From: a virus
Direction: 5' to 3' (one strand)
IMG/VR virus record: IMGVR_UViG_3300007512_000012
Coordinates: 1-64,000 of that record
Length of the DNA: 64,000 bases
In this document: positions 25,549-35,015 of the stretch, in pieces
Layout: each line of letters begins with the position of its first letter
Numbering within the stretch: the stretch's first letter is position 1
The notes under the pieces: generated by a model
Databases searched by the model: none
What the model was told of the DNA's origin: nothing
What the model saw: the letters and a program-made list of their open reading frames with translations, nothing else
Position numbers and translations under genes: made by a program

Positions 25549-26654
25549 TGGCCGTAGGCTCCGCCCGTCTGTGACTTGGGCTTGCCGTCCCACTTGTAGG
25601 CGGAGGCGTAGCTGTTCAGGTTGACGTAGGCCCGCCCCTGGTACTCCTTGAGCTTCTTGCGAAGCTCCGGCCCCGCCATCGAGTTCGGGATGGGCATCAC
25701 CTTCTCCTGCGGCTGCCCCTTCCCACCGACGATCTTCTTCTGGATCTTCTTGAGCTTCACCATCGTCCGGGTCGTGCCCGTCACCTGATAGAAGTCGATG
25801 TTCGTCTGGTCGTAGCCCCAGGACGAGTAGAAGATGTCGCCGACGATGACGGCTGAAGCCTGCTTCTGCGAGGCCAGCCGGTAGTTCTTGACGATGGCCC
25901 CCATACCGCCGTGGCTGAGGCTGATGTAGCCGCCCTCCCGCTTGAACAGGATGAACTTCGCCCCGCCCTTGTGCGGCTTGCCGTCGATGATGGGGAACAG
26001 GCGGATGGAGTACACGTCGTACTTCTTCGAGTAGGTCTTGCGGCCCACCTCGAACTCGGCCATCCCGTCGTCGTTCGTGAAGACGTAGCTCGTGGACAGG
26101 CCGAACCAGATCCGCTGGCGAGGACGCAGCGAGTCGTACTCGCGCTCCGACAGCATCGCCGCCTGCTTCGAGGCAGCCAGGCGGACAAGACGCGGGGTCT
26201 TGCTGCCGCCGAACCGCTGGAAGTCGTACTCCTCCGCGATCAGCTTGCCGTAGCGGCCGAAGTTGACGAGCACGGTGTCGCCGTCGTAGGCCCCCATCCC
26301 CATCTGGTCGAGCAGCCCGGCAGAGGGCATCCCCGCCTCGACCACTTCGAGGACCGTGCCGATGGTCCCGGCAGGCACCTTCACGCTGCTGCCATTCTCC
26401 TTGTCGAACGGCGTGTCCACCGTGACTTTGACCTTCTGCCCTCTGCGGGGCAGGCCTCGGGCCTCTTTGTCGAAGGGCACGCCCGCCTGACGGCAGAGGT
26501 GCGCCTGGGCCACCCGGTCGATGTGCCGCATGATGTGCTCGGGCACGTACCGGGGCATCTCGCCCTCGGCCGCCAGCACCGGGACGAGCATCGGCCGCAG
26601 CTCGGGCACCTCGTTCGCCAGCTTCTTGAGTTCCTGTCGCAAGGGCGTCGTCAT
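25545..26654 (-). CDS. unrecognised 369-aa protein with SH3/KOW-like region
   Basis: Not recognised. Residues of about 65-160 hold short beta strands with a KOW-like sense (RGQKVKVTVDTPFDKENGSS, AGTIGTVLEVVEAG, DGDTVLVNFGRYG), and residues of about 200-300 are Tyr/Phe-rich strands (DVYSIRLFPIIDGKP, IFYSSWGYDQTNIDFYQVTG). The C-terminus is basic. It is a single leftward gene between two rightward cassettes and carries its own copy of the bipartite motif 19 bp upstream. Its stop overlaps that of the acidic gene in CTAG. No membrane segment or signal peptide. Confidence 0.62.
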   Translation of the reverse strand: MTTPLRQELKKLANEVPELRPMLVPVLAAEGEMPRYVPEHIMRHIDRVAQAHLCRQAGVPFDKEARGLPRRGQKVKVTVDTPFDKENGSSVKVPAGTIGTVLEVVEAGMPSAGLLDQMGMGAYDGDTVLVNFGRYGKLIAEEYDFQRFGGSKTPRLVRLAASKQAAMLSEREYDSLRPRQRIWFGLSTSYVFTNDDGMAEFEVGRKTYSKKYDVYSIRLFPIIDGKPHKGGAKFILFKREGGYISLSHGGMGAIVKNYRLASQKQASAVIVGDIFYSSWGYDQTNIDFYQVTGTTRTMVKLKKIQKKIVGGKGQPQEKVMPIPNSMAGPELRKKLKEYQGRAYVNLNSYASAYKWDGKPKSQTGGAYGH

Positions 26655-26672
26655 CGAGGGCCTCCACTGGTC

Positions 26673-26692
26673 CTACCTTCCGGCCCGGATAG
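26673..26692 (-). promoter_or_regulatory. bipartite motif CTAT...GTAG upstream of the 369-aa gene
   Basis: The minus strand begins CTATCCGGG and ends AGGTAG, 20 nt in all, 19 bases before the ATG at 26654. A run of seven A on the plus strand (T on the minus) lies just upstream. The site is in a divergent gap shared with the rightward gene at 26751. Confidence 0.5.
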
Positions 26693-26750
26693 ACAAAAAA
26701 ACGGGGGCTCAACCTGGCCCGGTCGAGGGTGGTTGTGGGGAAGGAGGCGT

Positions 26751-27419
26751 ATGCCCGGCAACGAACTATTCGGCGACCTCGCCCTCGAACTCGCGAAGGA
26801 AGACGGCGGCCCGCAGGGCGTCGCCCAGGCCGTGGACTTCGCGCAGAAGTTCGCCGAGGGTCAGATCCCCGACAACGCGGAGTTCCGCAAGGCTCTGGGC
26901 CTGTGGGGCATCGAGGTGCTCGGCGAGGGGCAGGGCATCACCAAGCTCGTCGGCCGCGAGCCGACGATGCGGGTCAAGCTCCCCGAGGGCTGGGTCGCCA
27001 AGCGGCACGGCGGGGGCGGGCACAACGGCCTGTTCGACGACCAGGGCCGCCAGCGGCTCTGGTGGCACATCCACGGGTGGGAGCCGATCTCGTACCGCAC
27101 CAACGCCCGCTACATCATTCGCGAGACCGACGTAGGCCCCAAGCACGCGGTCGCGCAGGTGCTCGACGGCGGCACCCCGGTTCACGCCGTCCCCTTCGAG
27201 TACCCCACGAGCCGCGACGACATCCGCACCTACGGGGACGACGTGCCGACGCGCTACTACCTCGACTGGGACGCCCTCCCCGAGGACCAGCGGGAGTCCC
27301 TCAACAGGGCGAACAACGCCGCCAACCACGAGGCGAAGAACGCGGCCCGAGCCTGGCTCGACGAGAACCGGCCGGGCTGGAGGGACACCGCGAAGTCCTG
27401 GCTGGTGGAAGGCCCCTGA
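26751..27419 (+). CDS. unknown 222-aa protein, first gene of a small-gene cassette
   Basis: The start follows a perfect AAGGAGG. The protein is not recognised. It has a helical N-terminus (LALELAKEDGGPQGVAQAVD), a Gly/His-rich middle (KRHGGGGHNG, LWWHIHGWEPISYRTNARYI) and a charged helical C-terminus. The Trp/His cluster near residue 105 suggests a beta-rich fold rather than a disordered protein. Its TGA overlaps the next ATG (TGATG), marking the start of a coupled run of small genes. Confidence 0.65.
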   Translation: MPGNELFGDLALELAKEDGGPQGVAQAVDFAQKFAEGQIPDNAEFRKALGLWGIEVLGEGQGITKLVGREPTMRVKLPEGWVAKRHGGGGHNGLFDDQGRQRLWWHIHGWEPISYRTNARYIIRETDVGPKHAVAQVLDGGTPVHAVPFEYPTSRDDIRTYGDDVPTRYYLDWDALPEDQRESLNRANNAANHEAKNAARAWLDENRPGWRDTAKSWLVEGP

Positions 27420-27667
27420 TGGAGCAGAAGCACTTCATCGCCGACATCGACGAGATGATCGCCGGGCTGGAGGCCCGACGACAGCGGAACATCGAGGCGG
27501 TGAAGGCGATGGGCCGGGAGTTGACCCCGGCGGAAGACGCCCGGTTCGAGGTGGGCTGGGGGATGCTCACCGACATGATCACCGACCTGACCAAGCTGCG
27601 CGATGGCTGGAGGGACGGCCACCCCATGTACCGCAAGACCGAGAAGATGCTGGAGGCAACCGAATGA
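27419..27667 (+). CDS. small helical protein, 82 aa
   Basis: Unrecognised. It is almost entirely helical and charged, with a likely coiled coil over residues 10-70 (DEMIAGLEARRQRNIEAVKA, EVGWGMLTDMITDLTKLRDG). Start and stop overlap neighbours on both sides (TGATG and ATGA), so it is clearly part of the operon. Confidence 0.65.
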   Translation: MEQKHFIADIDEMIAGLEARRQRNIEAVKAMGRELTPAEDARFEVGWGMLTDMITDLTKLRDGWRDGHPMYRKTEKMLEATE

Positions 27668-27981
27668 TCCGCGTACAGGCCCCGGCCGACATCCCCGAGG
27701 GGCCGCACTTCGCGGTCCACGTCTACAAGAGCAACAGCGTCCACGTCCCCGGCGACGAGCGGAGCCGCACCCACCCAGGGCACGGTTACCCCGCGCACAC
27801 GGCCACCAACGAGACCTTCGAGCACTGGGTGACCACCGACGAGGCGGCCCTCAACGCGAAGGTGGCTGAACTCTCGAAGGTCCCGAAGCACAGCTACGGC
27901 TGGAAGCAGCCCGTCTTCGCGGTCCTGAAGGTCGAGCGCAAGCTGACCGTGACGACCACGACGACCGTGGGCATCAAGTAG
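27664..27981 (+). CDS. small protein, 105 aa, unknown
   Basis: Unrecognised. Begins IRVQAPADIPEGPHFAVHVY, with His-rich loops (SRTHPGHGYPAHTATNE) and a C-terminal strand VFAVLKVERKLTVTTTTTVG. Coupled to the previous gene by ATGA. A compact beta-rich fold is likely. Confidence 0.63.
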   Translation: MIRVQAPADIPEGPHFAVHVYKSNSVHVPGDERSRTHPGHGYPAHTATNETFEHWVTTDEAALNAKVAELSKVPKHSYGWKQPVFAVLKVERKLTVTTTTTVGIK

Positions 27982-27986
27982 CCGCC

Positions 27987-28250
27987 GTGCGATTCCTCAC
28001 CGTCTTCCTCAAGGACGGGGACACCACCCGGCGGATGGATGTCAACAGCGAGTACCGCGTCGGCGACCTGCTGACGCAGACGGACTTCGAGTTGCTCCGC
28101 AGCGGGGAGATCCTCGTCGTGCAGGGGGCCGCCATCTGCATGAGCGAGTCGCACCTGAGCGACAACGGCACCTTCGAGATTCTCCGTGACCCCGACGCCA
28201 TCAAGGCCCGCGTCCAGGGGATGTTCAAGGTGCCCTCATGCTCGTCGTGA
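27987..28250 (+). CDS. small protein, 87 aa, GTG start
   Basis: Unrecognised. GTG at 27987 is the only start that fits, five bases after the previous stop. The fold looks like alternating strands and helices (RFLTVFLKDGDTTRRMDVNS, GDLLTQTDFELLRSGEILVV). It overlaps the next gene by 13 bp. Confidence 0.6.
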   Translation: MRFLTVFLKDGDTTRRMDVNSEYRVGDLLTQTDFELLRSGEILVVQGAAICMSESHLSDNGTFEILRDPDAIKARVQGMFKVPSCSS

Positions 28251-28486
28251 AGATCGAAATCTGGCCCCTCGGCCACGAGGACCAGGCGGAGGAGATCGGC
28301 CGGATGCTGATCCACAACCGGGGCGACCACAAGAACCGGCCCCGACGCGGCAACTACGGCGTCCGCCTGATGCGCAAGGGGGCCGCCAGGACCGTCCAGC
28401 GCACCGCCGAGGTGCTGGACTACCCCCGGCTCTCGTACCCCGTCTGGAAGCTCGTCAGACGCGCCCTCGAAGCCCTGGACGTGTAG
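28238..28486 (+). CDS. small basic protein, 82 aa
   Basis: Unrecognised. MLVVKIEIWPLGHEDQAEEI is followed by a basic middle (NRPRRGNYGVRLMRKG) that could contact nucleic acid, then a C-terminal helix. The first strand-helix unit resembles small phage proteins that begin 'vkIelWPlGd...', a recurring hypothetical family. It overlaps the previous gene by 13 bp. Confidence 0.65.
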   Translation: MLVVKIEIWPLGHEDQAEEIGRMLIHNRGDHKNRPRRGNYGVRLMRKGAARTVQRTAEVLDYPRLSYPVWKLVRRALEALDV

Positions 28487-28520
28487 GGCTCAAGACCCCG
28501 AGCCCGCAGGTGGTAGCTGT

Positions 28521-29526
28521 ATGGACAAGGAGCCCCACATCTGGACCCTGATGGGGTCCGGCCATCGCGTGACGACGTGCTACGAGCGCCCGCTCGCACG
28601 AGTGATGCACGAGGGCCAGGAGTACATCACCACCGACCGGCTCTCCTGCTACGTGTCCCATCCGCTGCTCGACCTGTTCACAGGCACCGTCGAGGAGGTC
28701 TGGCTGACGCAGGAGCAGATGAGGGGGTTCGATCAGCCCACCTACCGAGACGACGAGCCACACCCCCGGACGTTCGACCTGCCCGAGATCGGCCTGCCCG
28801 ACCGCGCAACGGAGCGGAAGATCGGGCAGACGACGGGGCGGTTGGAGGGCCACAGCGCCCCCAACAGCCTGCACCGCATCGTGCAGGACAACGGGGGGCC
28901 ACTGGTGGTCCGGGGACATCACCGAGCCGAGCATCCGCCCCTACTGGATCAAGCCCGCCAGGAAAGGCCGGACCCTGTTCCGGCCTCGACTCCAGTTCGT
29001 GATGCCGCATCTGCGCTACCTGAACTGCGTGGGCGACGACGAAGTCTGGGTCCAGCCCTGGGGCCGGTCCGACCGCAAGGACCGGGTGACCGTCTGCACC
29101 CACAAGGTCCGCAAGGTCATCGAGGACCTCGGCATGTGGGGCCACTACTACCCCAAGGGTGAGGCCCGGTTCGACGAAGATCTGGCCCGCCAGGAGTGCC
29201 TGGCCCGCAAGAACGAGCTGGTGACCACGATGCTCGCCGATGGCACGGCAGCCATCGAGGAGCGCAAGGAACTCCGGCTGGAGAACGACCGGCTCACCCA
29301 GGAGCGGCTGGCGGCAGAGAGGCGGATGCAGGCCGCCGAGAAGTCCCTGAAGGAGATGGTGGCGCGTGTGCCCGACGACGTGGAGCAGGCCCTCACCGAA
29401 CTCCGCAGGGAGCGCGACGAGGCCCTGGAGGCCGCCAGGAAGGCCGATGAGACGCTGGAGACGGCCCGCCGGGAGAACACCGGCTGGGACTGGAGCCGGT
29501 TCCTGGGAGGCGACGACGAGGACTGA
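28521..29526 (+). CDS. unknown protein interrupted by a +1 frameshift at a G6 run
   Basis: Two frames look like one protein. The first starts at ATG 28521 and stays protein-like up to LHRIVQDNGG; the second continues as HWWSGDITEPSIRPYWIKPA and runs to 29526. The switch falls on G6 at 28893-28898. With five G the frames fuse into about 334 aa. The C-terminal third is a charged coiled coil (residues about 220-320). Beyond the run, the first frame becomes Arg/Pro-rich and non-protein-like. Causes could be a real mutation, a sequencing error, or programmed slippage. Function unknown. Confidence 0.6.
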
Positions 29527-29527
29527 C

Positions 29528-29555
29528 GCCCCGGCGGCTCAAGAACCGCCGGGGC
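29528..29555. terminator. bidirectional terminator between convergent genes
   Basis: Arms GCCCCGGCGG (29528-29537) and CCGCCGGGGC (29546-29555) pair perfectly over 10 bp with an 8-nt loop (CTCAAGAA). It lies between the rightward gene ending 29526 and the sheath gene ending 29566. It has no U-tract, so it may work as a transcript end protector as well as a terminator. It is the only junction between convergent genes that has space for a hairpin. Confidence 0.7.
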
Positions 29556-29565
29556 TGGTCAGGGT

Positions 29566-32500
29566 CTACAGGCTCGCCCGCAGGTGGAACCGCAGGACGA
29601 TGTAGAGCAGCGGGAAGACCGGCTGGTAGAAGGCCTCGACGTTGGCGACCGTGGGGTCGTCGGCGTCGGGGGTGGCCTTCAGGCCGGTGTAGATCGCGAT
29701 GATCTGCTGCTTCACGAGCGTCTGCATCATCTTCGCGAGCCGCCCCTCGACCTGCGAGAGGATGCCGGGCAGGAACTTCAGCCCGATGAACGGGTCGAGC
29801 GTGGCCCGGCTCTGCTGCTGGACGTGATCCGCGATGAGCCGGACGGTCGGCGTCTTCGTCAGGATGTTCGTCATGTCGGTCGTCAGACCGTGACGCACCC
29901 GGATGAAGGGGGGCTTGTCGTCCAGCACCGTGATGCCCGCGACGGCGAGCTGGTTCTGCTGCACCGCGTCGAGGGTCCGGGCGAGCTGGCTCGGGCCGAC
30001 GAGCTTCCGCCGCGTCCACGGGGACGCCACGTCGTAGTTCGGCGACACGACCGAGCCGACCATCATGGCGGCCAGCATCGGGCCGTCGATCAGGTGCTCC
30101 TTGCTCGTCCCGTTGTCGTCCTCGATGTCGATGAGGGCCATGTCCGGGTAGACCAGGCGCATCCGGTCGCTGGAGAGGACCCCCGCGAGCGTCTTCGCCT
30201 GCTCCTCCGTCGAGCCCGCCGACATGCCGATGACCGACGTGCGCTCGCTCCGGTAGCGGATGGACGACTGGATGTCGTTGGACCGCGAGAGGAGCTGGTA
30301 GAGCTGCGTCGAGCTGCCGAGCAGCGGGGTGATGAGGTCCGGCTCGATGTGGCCGGGCAGCACGCCCTCCAGCTCGGTGACGGCCGACACGTAGGTCGTC
30401 ACGTCGGCGAAGTTGCTGCCCTCGGCCCTCGGCACCTGCTTGATGCCGACCAGGACCGCCCCGTTGATCATCGCCAGGTAGGCCGCCAGCGACACCGGGT
30501 TCTCCGGGTGGATGGAGCCGTAGGCCGCGATGATGGACGACATGCGGGTGAAGAAGGCCGTCGTGAAGTCCTGCTTCTGGTAGACGTAGCTGGCGTAGTA
30601 GAGGTCCCCGATGGCGGGCTCCTCGCCCCCACGCGGGTACGTCGTCACGGTCGCCGTGTCCCCCACGCCCACGTCGGACGTGTTCGCCACCTTCAGCTCG
30701 ATGCCGGGGATGGACCGGATGGGCAGGTTGGCGTCGGTCGTGACCGTCTTGCTCACCCGGAACAGGAACGTCGCCGCGTCCGGGTAGGCGATCCACGGCC
30801 CGGCCGAGTTGTCGTGCCAGCCGCGCGGCAGGATGGTGAAGGTCAGGCCCGTCACCGCGTCGCGGTAGGTCTGGCCGATGGTGCCGTCCTGCCCCGTGCC
30901 CGCGTTCAGGATCGAGGTGTCCGCCGAGCCGGAGCCGTTCACCGCGTCCGAGGACGTGACGAAGAACCCGTTGATCCCGGCCTCACCCGCCGAGCCGTTG
31001 CTGTCCAGCTCGTCGATGCCCGTCCCGACGAACAGCCAGGAGCGGGTCGTCGCGTCGAGCAGGGTGATGGTGGAGCCGGTGCCGTAGTCGGTGGCCGCCG
31101 GTCCCGCCGAGATGATGTGCAGGTACTTCCGCGACGCGGCGTCCGTCACCACCTTGGCGAGCGCCTGGCCCGCGAACTCCGTCGCCGCTCCGCCGATGGA
31201 GGAGAAGTCGTGGAGGAAGTTCGACAGGCTGCCCGGCTCGCGGTGCGAGTTGAGGGCCGAGGCCAGCAGCTCCGCCGTCACCAGCACCCGAGCCGCCACC
31301 GTGCCCTCGGTCAGGCCGAGCAGCGTGTTGGCCGACCCGGCACCCACCTCGACGCGGTGCGTCTCGTGGAAGCCCTGGCTGGTGATGCGGAAGCCCGCAC
31401 CCTCGGCCTGGACGATGCCCGCCGCCTGGACCGCCCCCAGGTTCCCGAAGGGGGCACCCGGCAGGTTGGCGATGGCCGTCTGGATCTGGAGGATGATGCG
31501 GTTGCCCGCCCCCGCCGCGATGCCGAGGATGTTCACCGTCCCCGCCGCAGCAGCCGCGAACTCGACCCGCACCGGCTCACCGTCGAGGGTGAACTCCAGC
31601 ACGTTGTTGGCCGCCTGCGCGCCCGTGCCGTCGAAGAAGGTGACCTGCGGCTCGCCCACGGCGTCGGTGCCGCCCGCGAAGCCGACCCGGCCGAGGACGG
31701 AGGCCGCCAGGACCGTGCCGCCGTGACCGGCCTCGCCGTACTCGGCGTTGCTGATCCCGGCCTTCGTGTTGCCCGAGCCCGCCCCGACGAGGAGCTGGCA
31801 CTGGTCCACCGCGTCGTGCGCCGTGACGGACACGCCGCCCGGCTGGAGCCGGTTGCGGAGGACCAGGCGGTCGTAGTTGAACGTGCCGGTCGCGGCGGGC
31901 ACCTGGAGGCGGTAGCCCCGCGCGATGCCCACGTCGGAGCCGACGCCGCCGTTCGGCCCGCTGATGAGCTTGGCCTGCTGACCGGCCGCCCCCGCCACGT
32001 CGAACCCGGCGAGGACACCGAGGTCGTCCGCCGCCGCGCCCTGCGCCACGATCTCCAGGTAGGCCGCCTGGTCCAGGGGACCGGGCTGGAACTGCACCTG
32101 GAGGCGACCGTCGCCGTCCGCCGAGAAGATGAAGTCCGTGCCGAGGTTGGCCGCCGCCAGCGTCGCCACCGCCGACGCCGCCGCCGGGCCGATGAGGAAC
32201 GTGTGGCCGCCGACCGGGGCTCCCCGGAAGGCCTCGTTGAGGTCCGTCGCCAGGTCGGTGACCGAGCTGTGCAGGGCCGCCACGGTGGCGCTCAGGGAGA
32301 CCGCCGCCTGGGTGTCGCCGAGGATGCGAACGGTGATGGTGTCGAAGCCCGCACCACCGGCCAGGTCCACCGGGCCGTTGAAGCGCGTCGCGCCCTTCAG
32401 GACCGGCATCGTGTCCGGGTTGTAGAGCTTGTAGGGGTCGGCCAGGACGAAGGCGTTCACGCCGTCGATGGCCGCCGTCAGGGTGACGACGCCCGTGGTC

Positions 32501-34908
32501 CCGTTGTAGTCGAGGACCTCGCCGACCGAGCCCGCCGTGATGGCCGTCGCCCCGTTGCCGACGACGACGAGCCAGCCGTTGTAGTAGTCGTCGATGGGCA
32601 CGCGGTAGGTCGCGTCCAGCTCGAAGGTCGTCGTCGCCGGGGCAGCCGCGCCCGCGACGCCGACGTGGCCGTCCGCCGCCTCGTTGATGGCCGCCGCGAT
32701 GTCCGCGACCGTGGTGTTCGCCACGGCCGGGACGGTGGCGGTGATCTCCACCCCGTCCACGGTGAGGATGATCTGCTCGGCACCCGCCGTGAAGTCGGCC
32801 ACGTCGAAGTCGGTGCCGTCCGGGTACTCCAGCGGCTCGCCGACGAAGTGGGCCATGACGCCCGCCGCACCACCGGAGATGGTGTCGAGGTCGGTGCCCG
32901 CCGCCGGGAGGACCGTGTCGCCGTTGATGGTCATCGCCACCAGGTCGGACTCGGCGGGGATGAAGGCGTAGGGGGCCGGTCCGGCGACCGTGTACTTCGC
33001 CGGGGTGTCCGAGGTGTCCGAGAAGGTGACCGTGACCACCTCCTCCACCGGACCCTGGAAGGTCGTGCCGGAGCCGCCCTCGAAGTGCAGGTCCGGGGTC
33101 AGCTCGCTGCCGCTCGGGAACACGATGTCGATGCCGGTGAGGCCCGCCGACTTCGTGCTGTTGTCGAACGTCGGCGTGAACACGTCGTTGCTGCCGGAGT
33201 CCTGAATCGTGTAGGTCCCGACGCCGCTGACGCCGGGGATGACCACGGCCAGGGTGTAGGCCATGTCCACGATGAGGGAGTGGTAGAAGCTGGCGTAGAC
33301 GCTCGCCCCGACCGGGACGGGCTCGCGCAGCGTGACCACGCTCCCCTCGACCTTGACGGCGTCCACCTTGCCCCGTGCCAGGGCGTCGTCCACCGAGAAG
33401 CCCCAGTAGACATCGACCACGTCGGGCCGGTTCACCGGGACGCCGATGCGGTCGTTGGCGACGCTCTGGAAGAGGCTCTGCCCGAGGCTCGTCGAGCGGC
33501 CGTTGCCGAGGGTCGGGTTCAGCGGGAGCTGGAACTCGGTCGCGCTCGCGGCACCCTGCGACGACACGACGGCCGTGCAGGGGGACATGAAGGTGCGGTT
33601 GTCGATCAGGGTCGGGGTGATCTGCGTGTCGTCGAACAGCTCGGAGCCGGTCGTCGTGATGCCGCTGGCGACCAGGGCCGCCGTGCCCCACATGACCCGG
33701 TCGTTCTCCAGCACGAAGTCCGCGCCCTGGATGTACTGGCTGCCGCCCGGCACGTCGCCGACGCGGGTGAGGCTCGTCACGTTGACGTGCGCCAGGTGGT
33801 CGTAGGTGTCCTGCCAGGTGTTGAACCAGTAGGTCACCGTCACCGTCGCACCGGCCACCGGGGCCTGCGTCAGGGTGATGGCCCGCGTCGCGCCGTCCAC
33901 GCTCTCGGGGATGACCTGCGTGCCGTCCACCTTCACCGTGACGTGGCTCGGGTCGGTCGTCGTGACGCCGCCGTTGGTGCCGTCCACGATGGGGCCGTTG
34001 AAGGTGTAGAAGGTCTTGCGGCGGGTGCTCGTGCTCCCGGCCACCAGGCCGAGCAGCGCGTTCGCCGTGCCGTCGAGGACCGTCAGGTCGTGGTCGGCGT
34101 TGAGCGACAGGGTGCTCTCGCCGTGGTTGTTGACGAAGGTCGCGCCCGTCAGCGTCCCGATGCCCGCACCGGAGATCACGTTCGCGATCTGCTGCATCGT
34201 GTAGTCGGACTTGGGCGTCAGCGTCAGCGTGGTCTGCGTGCCGTCCACGACGAGGTTCAGCACGTTGTTCGCCGGGACGACCACCTGGCCGTTGGGGCCG
34301 AGGGTGTCCGCGTGGATGTCGAGGGTCGTGGTCCCCGGCGTCGGGGCGTTCACGTCCTTGATGCCGACGCTGGCCCGGATGATGGCCGCCTCGGCCGTCA
34401 CCTGGTCGGACACGTCGTCCGTGACGAGGGTGTCCTCGCGGTTGAAGAAGTAGCTGACCCGGACCAGGTCGCCGAGCTTCGGAGCCGTCGCCAGCTCGAT
34501 GATGCCGGTCGCACCCGTCACCGACAGGACCACGATGGGCAGCCCGTTGATGGTGACGCTCACGTCGCTGCGGCTGTTGCTGGTCGTGCCCCGACCCGTG
34601 CCGTCCACGATGGGCAGGTTCCGCACCTGCACCTTCGTCAGCGTGCCGTCGAAGTTGCCCCGCGTCACCGCCCCGGTCGCCGAGACGCTGACCACCGAGC
34701 GGCCGGTCATGTCCTCGCCGACGATCCGCTGGTCCACCGTGGCGGAGGAGCCGCGCACGACCTCCAGGTCGGTCTGCGAGAGGTACTCGTTGCCCTCACC
34801 GATGAGGACCGGGACCTTCAGGGACTCGATGGCCCCGATGAGCGGGTTCTCGAAGTCCGTCTCGGTGTAGACGTTGGGGGGAGCGTAGTTCAGTCCGGGG
34901 AAAGCCAT
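29566..34908 (-). CDS. giant tail sheath protein (1780 aa)
   Basis: The N-terminus (MAFPGLNYAPPNVYTETDF) and the last 450 residues look like a contractile-tail sheath: a helical block with FTTAFFTRMSSIIAAYGSIH and VTTYVSAVTELEGVLPGHIE, then the typical C-terminal end near RLAKMMQTLVKQQIIAIYTG and a final strand. Usual sheath subunits are about 450-750 aa. Here about 1100 extra residues sit in the middle, largely Thr/Val/Ala/Gly-rich beta modules. At least four resemble each other (for example LNLVVDGTQTTLTL, IILTVDGVEITATV and VLEFTLDGEPVRVEF), followed by an 'xxIaxaIN' helix. They would probably decorate the outer sheath surface. It has its own long structured leader. Confidence 0.8.
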   Translation of the reverse strand: MAFPGLNYAPPNVYTETDFENPLIGAIESLKVPVLIGEGNEYLSQTDLEVVRGSSATVDQRIVGEDMTGRSVVSVSATGAVTRGNFDGTLTKVQVRNLPIVDGTGRGTTSNSRSDVSVTINGLPIVVLSVTGATGIIELATAPKLGDLVRVSYFFNREDTLVTDDVSDQVTAEAAIIRASVGIKDVNAPTPGTTTLDIHADTLGPNGQVVVPANNVLNLVVDGTQTTLTLTPKSDYTMQQIANVISGAGIGTLTGATFVNNHGESTLSLNADHDLTVLDGTANALLGLVAGSTSTRRKTFYTFNGPIVDGTNGGVTTTDPSHVTVKVDGTQVIPESVDGATRAITLTQAPVAGATVTVTYWFNTWQDTYDHLAHVNVTSLTRVGDVPGGSQYIQGADFVLENDRVMWGTAALVASGITTTGSELFDDTQITPTLIDNRTFMSPCTAVVSSQGAASATEFQLPLNPTLGNGRSTSLGQSLFQSVANDRIGVPVNRPDVVDVYWGFSVDDALARGKVDAVKVEGSVVTLREPVPVGASVYASFYHSLIVDMAYTLAVVIPGVSGVGTYTIQDSGSNDVFTPTFDNSTKSAGLTGIDIVFPSGSELTPDLHFEGGSGTTFQGPVEEVVTVTFSDTSDTPAKYTVAGPAPYAFIPAESDLVAMTINGDTVLPAAGTDLDTISGGAAGVMAHFVGEPLEYPDGTDFDVADFTAGAEQIILTVDGVEITATVPAVANTTVADIAAAINEAADGHVGVAGAAAPATTTFELDATYRVPIDDYYNGWLVVVGNGATAITAGSVGEVLDYNGTTGVVTLTAAIDGVNAFVLADPYKLYNPDTMPVLKGATRFNGPVDLAGGAGFDTITVRILGDTQAAVSLSATVAALHSSVTDLATDLNEAFRGAPVGGHTFLIGPAAASAVATLAAANLGTDFIFSADGDGRLQVQFQPGPLDQAAYLEIVAQGAAADDLGVLAGFDVAGAAGQQAKLISGPNGGVGSDVGIARGYRLQVPAATGTFNYDRLVLRNRLQPGGVSVTAHDAVDQCQLLVGAGSGNTKAGISNAEYGEAGHGGTVLAASVLGRVGFAGGTDAVGEPQVTFFDGTGAQAANNVLEFTLDGEPVRVEFAAAAAGTVNILGIAAGAGNRIILQIQTAIANLPGAPFGNLGAVQAAGIVQAEGAGFRITSQGFHETHRVEVGAGSANTLLGLTEGTVAARVLVTAELLASALNSHREPGSLSNFLHDFSSIGGAATEFAGQALAKVVTDAASRKYLHIISAGPAATDYGTGSTITLLDATTRSWLFVGTGIDELDSNGSAGEAGINGFFVTSSDAVNGSGSADTSILNAGTGQDGTIGQTYRDAVTGLTFTILPRGWHDNSAGPWIAYPDAATFLFRVSKTVTTDANLPIRSIPGIELKVANTSDVGVGDTATVTTYPRGGEEPAIGDLYYASYVYQKQDFTTAFFTRMSSIIAAYGSIHPENPVSLAAYLAMINGAVLVGIKQVPRAEGSNFADVTTYVSAVTELEGVLPGHIEPDLITPLLGSSTQLYQLLSRSNDIQSSIRYRSERTSVIGMSAGSTEEQAKTLAGVLSSDRMRLVYPDMALIDIEDDNGTSKEHLIDGPMLAAMMVGSVVSPNYDVASPWTRRKLVGPSQLARTLDAVQQNQLAVAGITVLDDKPPFIRVRHGLTTDMTNILTKTPTVRLIADHVQQQSRATLDPFIGLKFLPGILSQVEGRLAKMMQTLVKQQIIAIYTGLKATPDADDPTVANVEAFYQPVFPLLYIVLRFHLRASL

Positions 34909-34972
34909 CAGGGCACCTCACGAGTTGGTCCACGGGGTTCGAGCATCCGGCTGTCCGCATCGAATCCATCCG

Positions 34973-35008
34973 CCCCTTCAAGGGGGGAGGCAGATCTCCC
35001 GAAGGAGA
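34973..35008 (-). promoter_or_regulatory. two hairpins in the sheath mRNA leader, one with a UUCG tetraloop
   Basis: In leftward mRNA the first hairpin is UCUCC-UUCG-GGAGA (35008-34995), a cUUCGg tetraloop of high stability. The second is CCCCUU-G-AAGGGG (34985-34973). Both lie between a 10-codon open frame and the sheath start, 65-100 nt upstream of it. They may stabilise the abundant sheath mRNA against decay from its 5' end. Confidence 0.5.
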
Positions 35009-35015
35009 GCACCAG

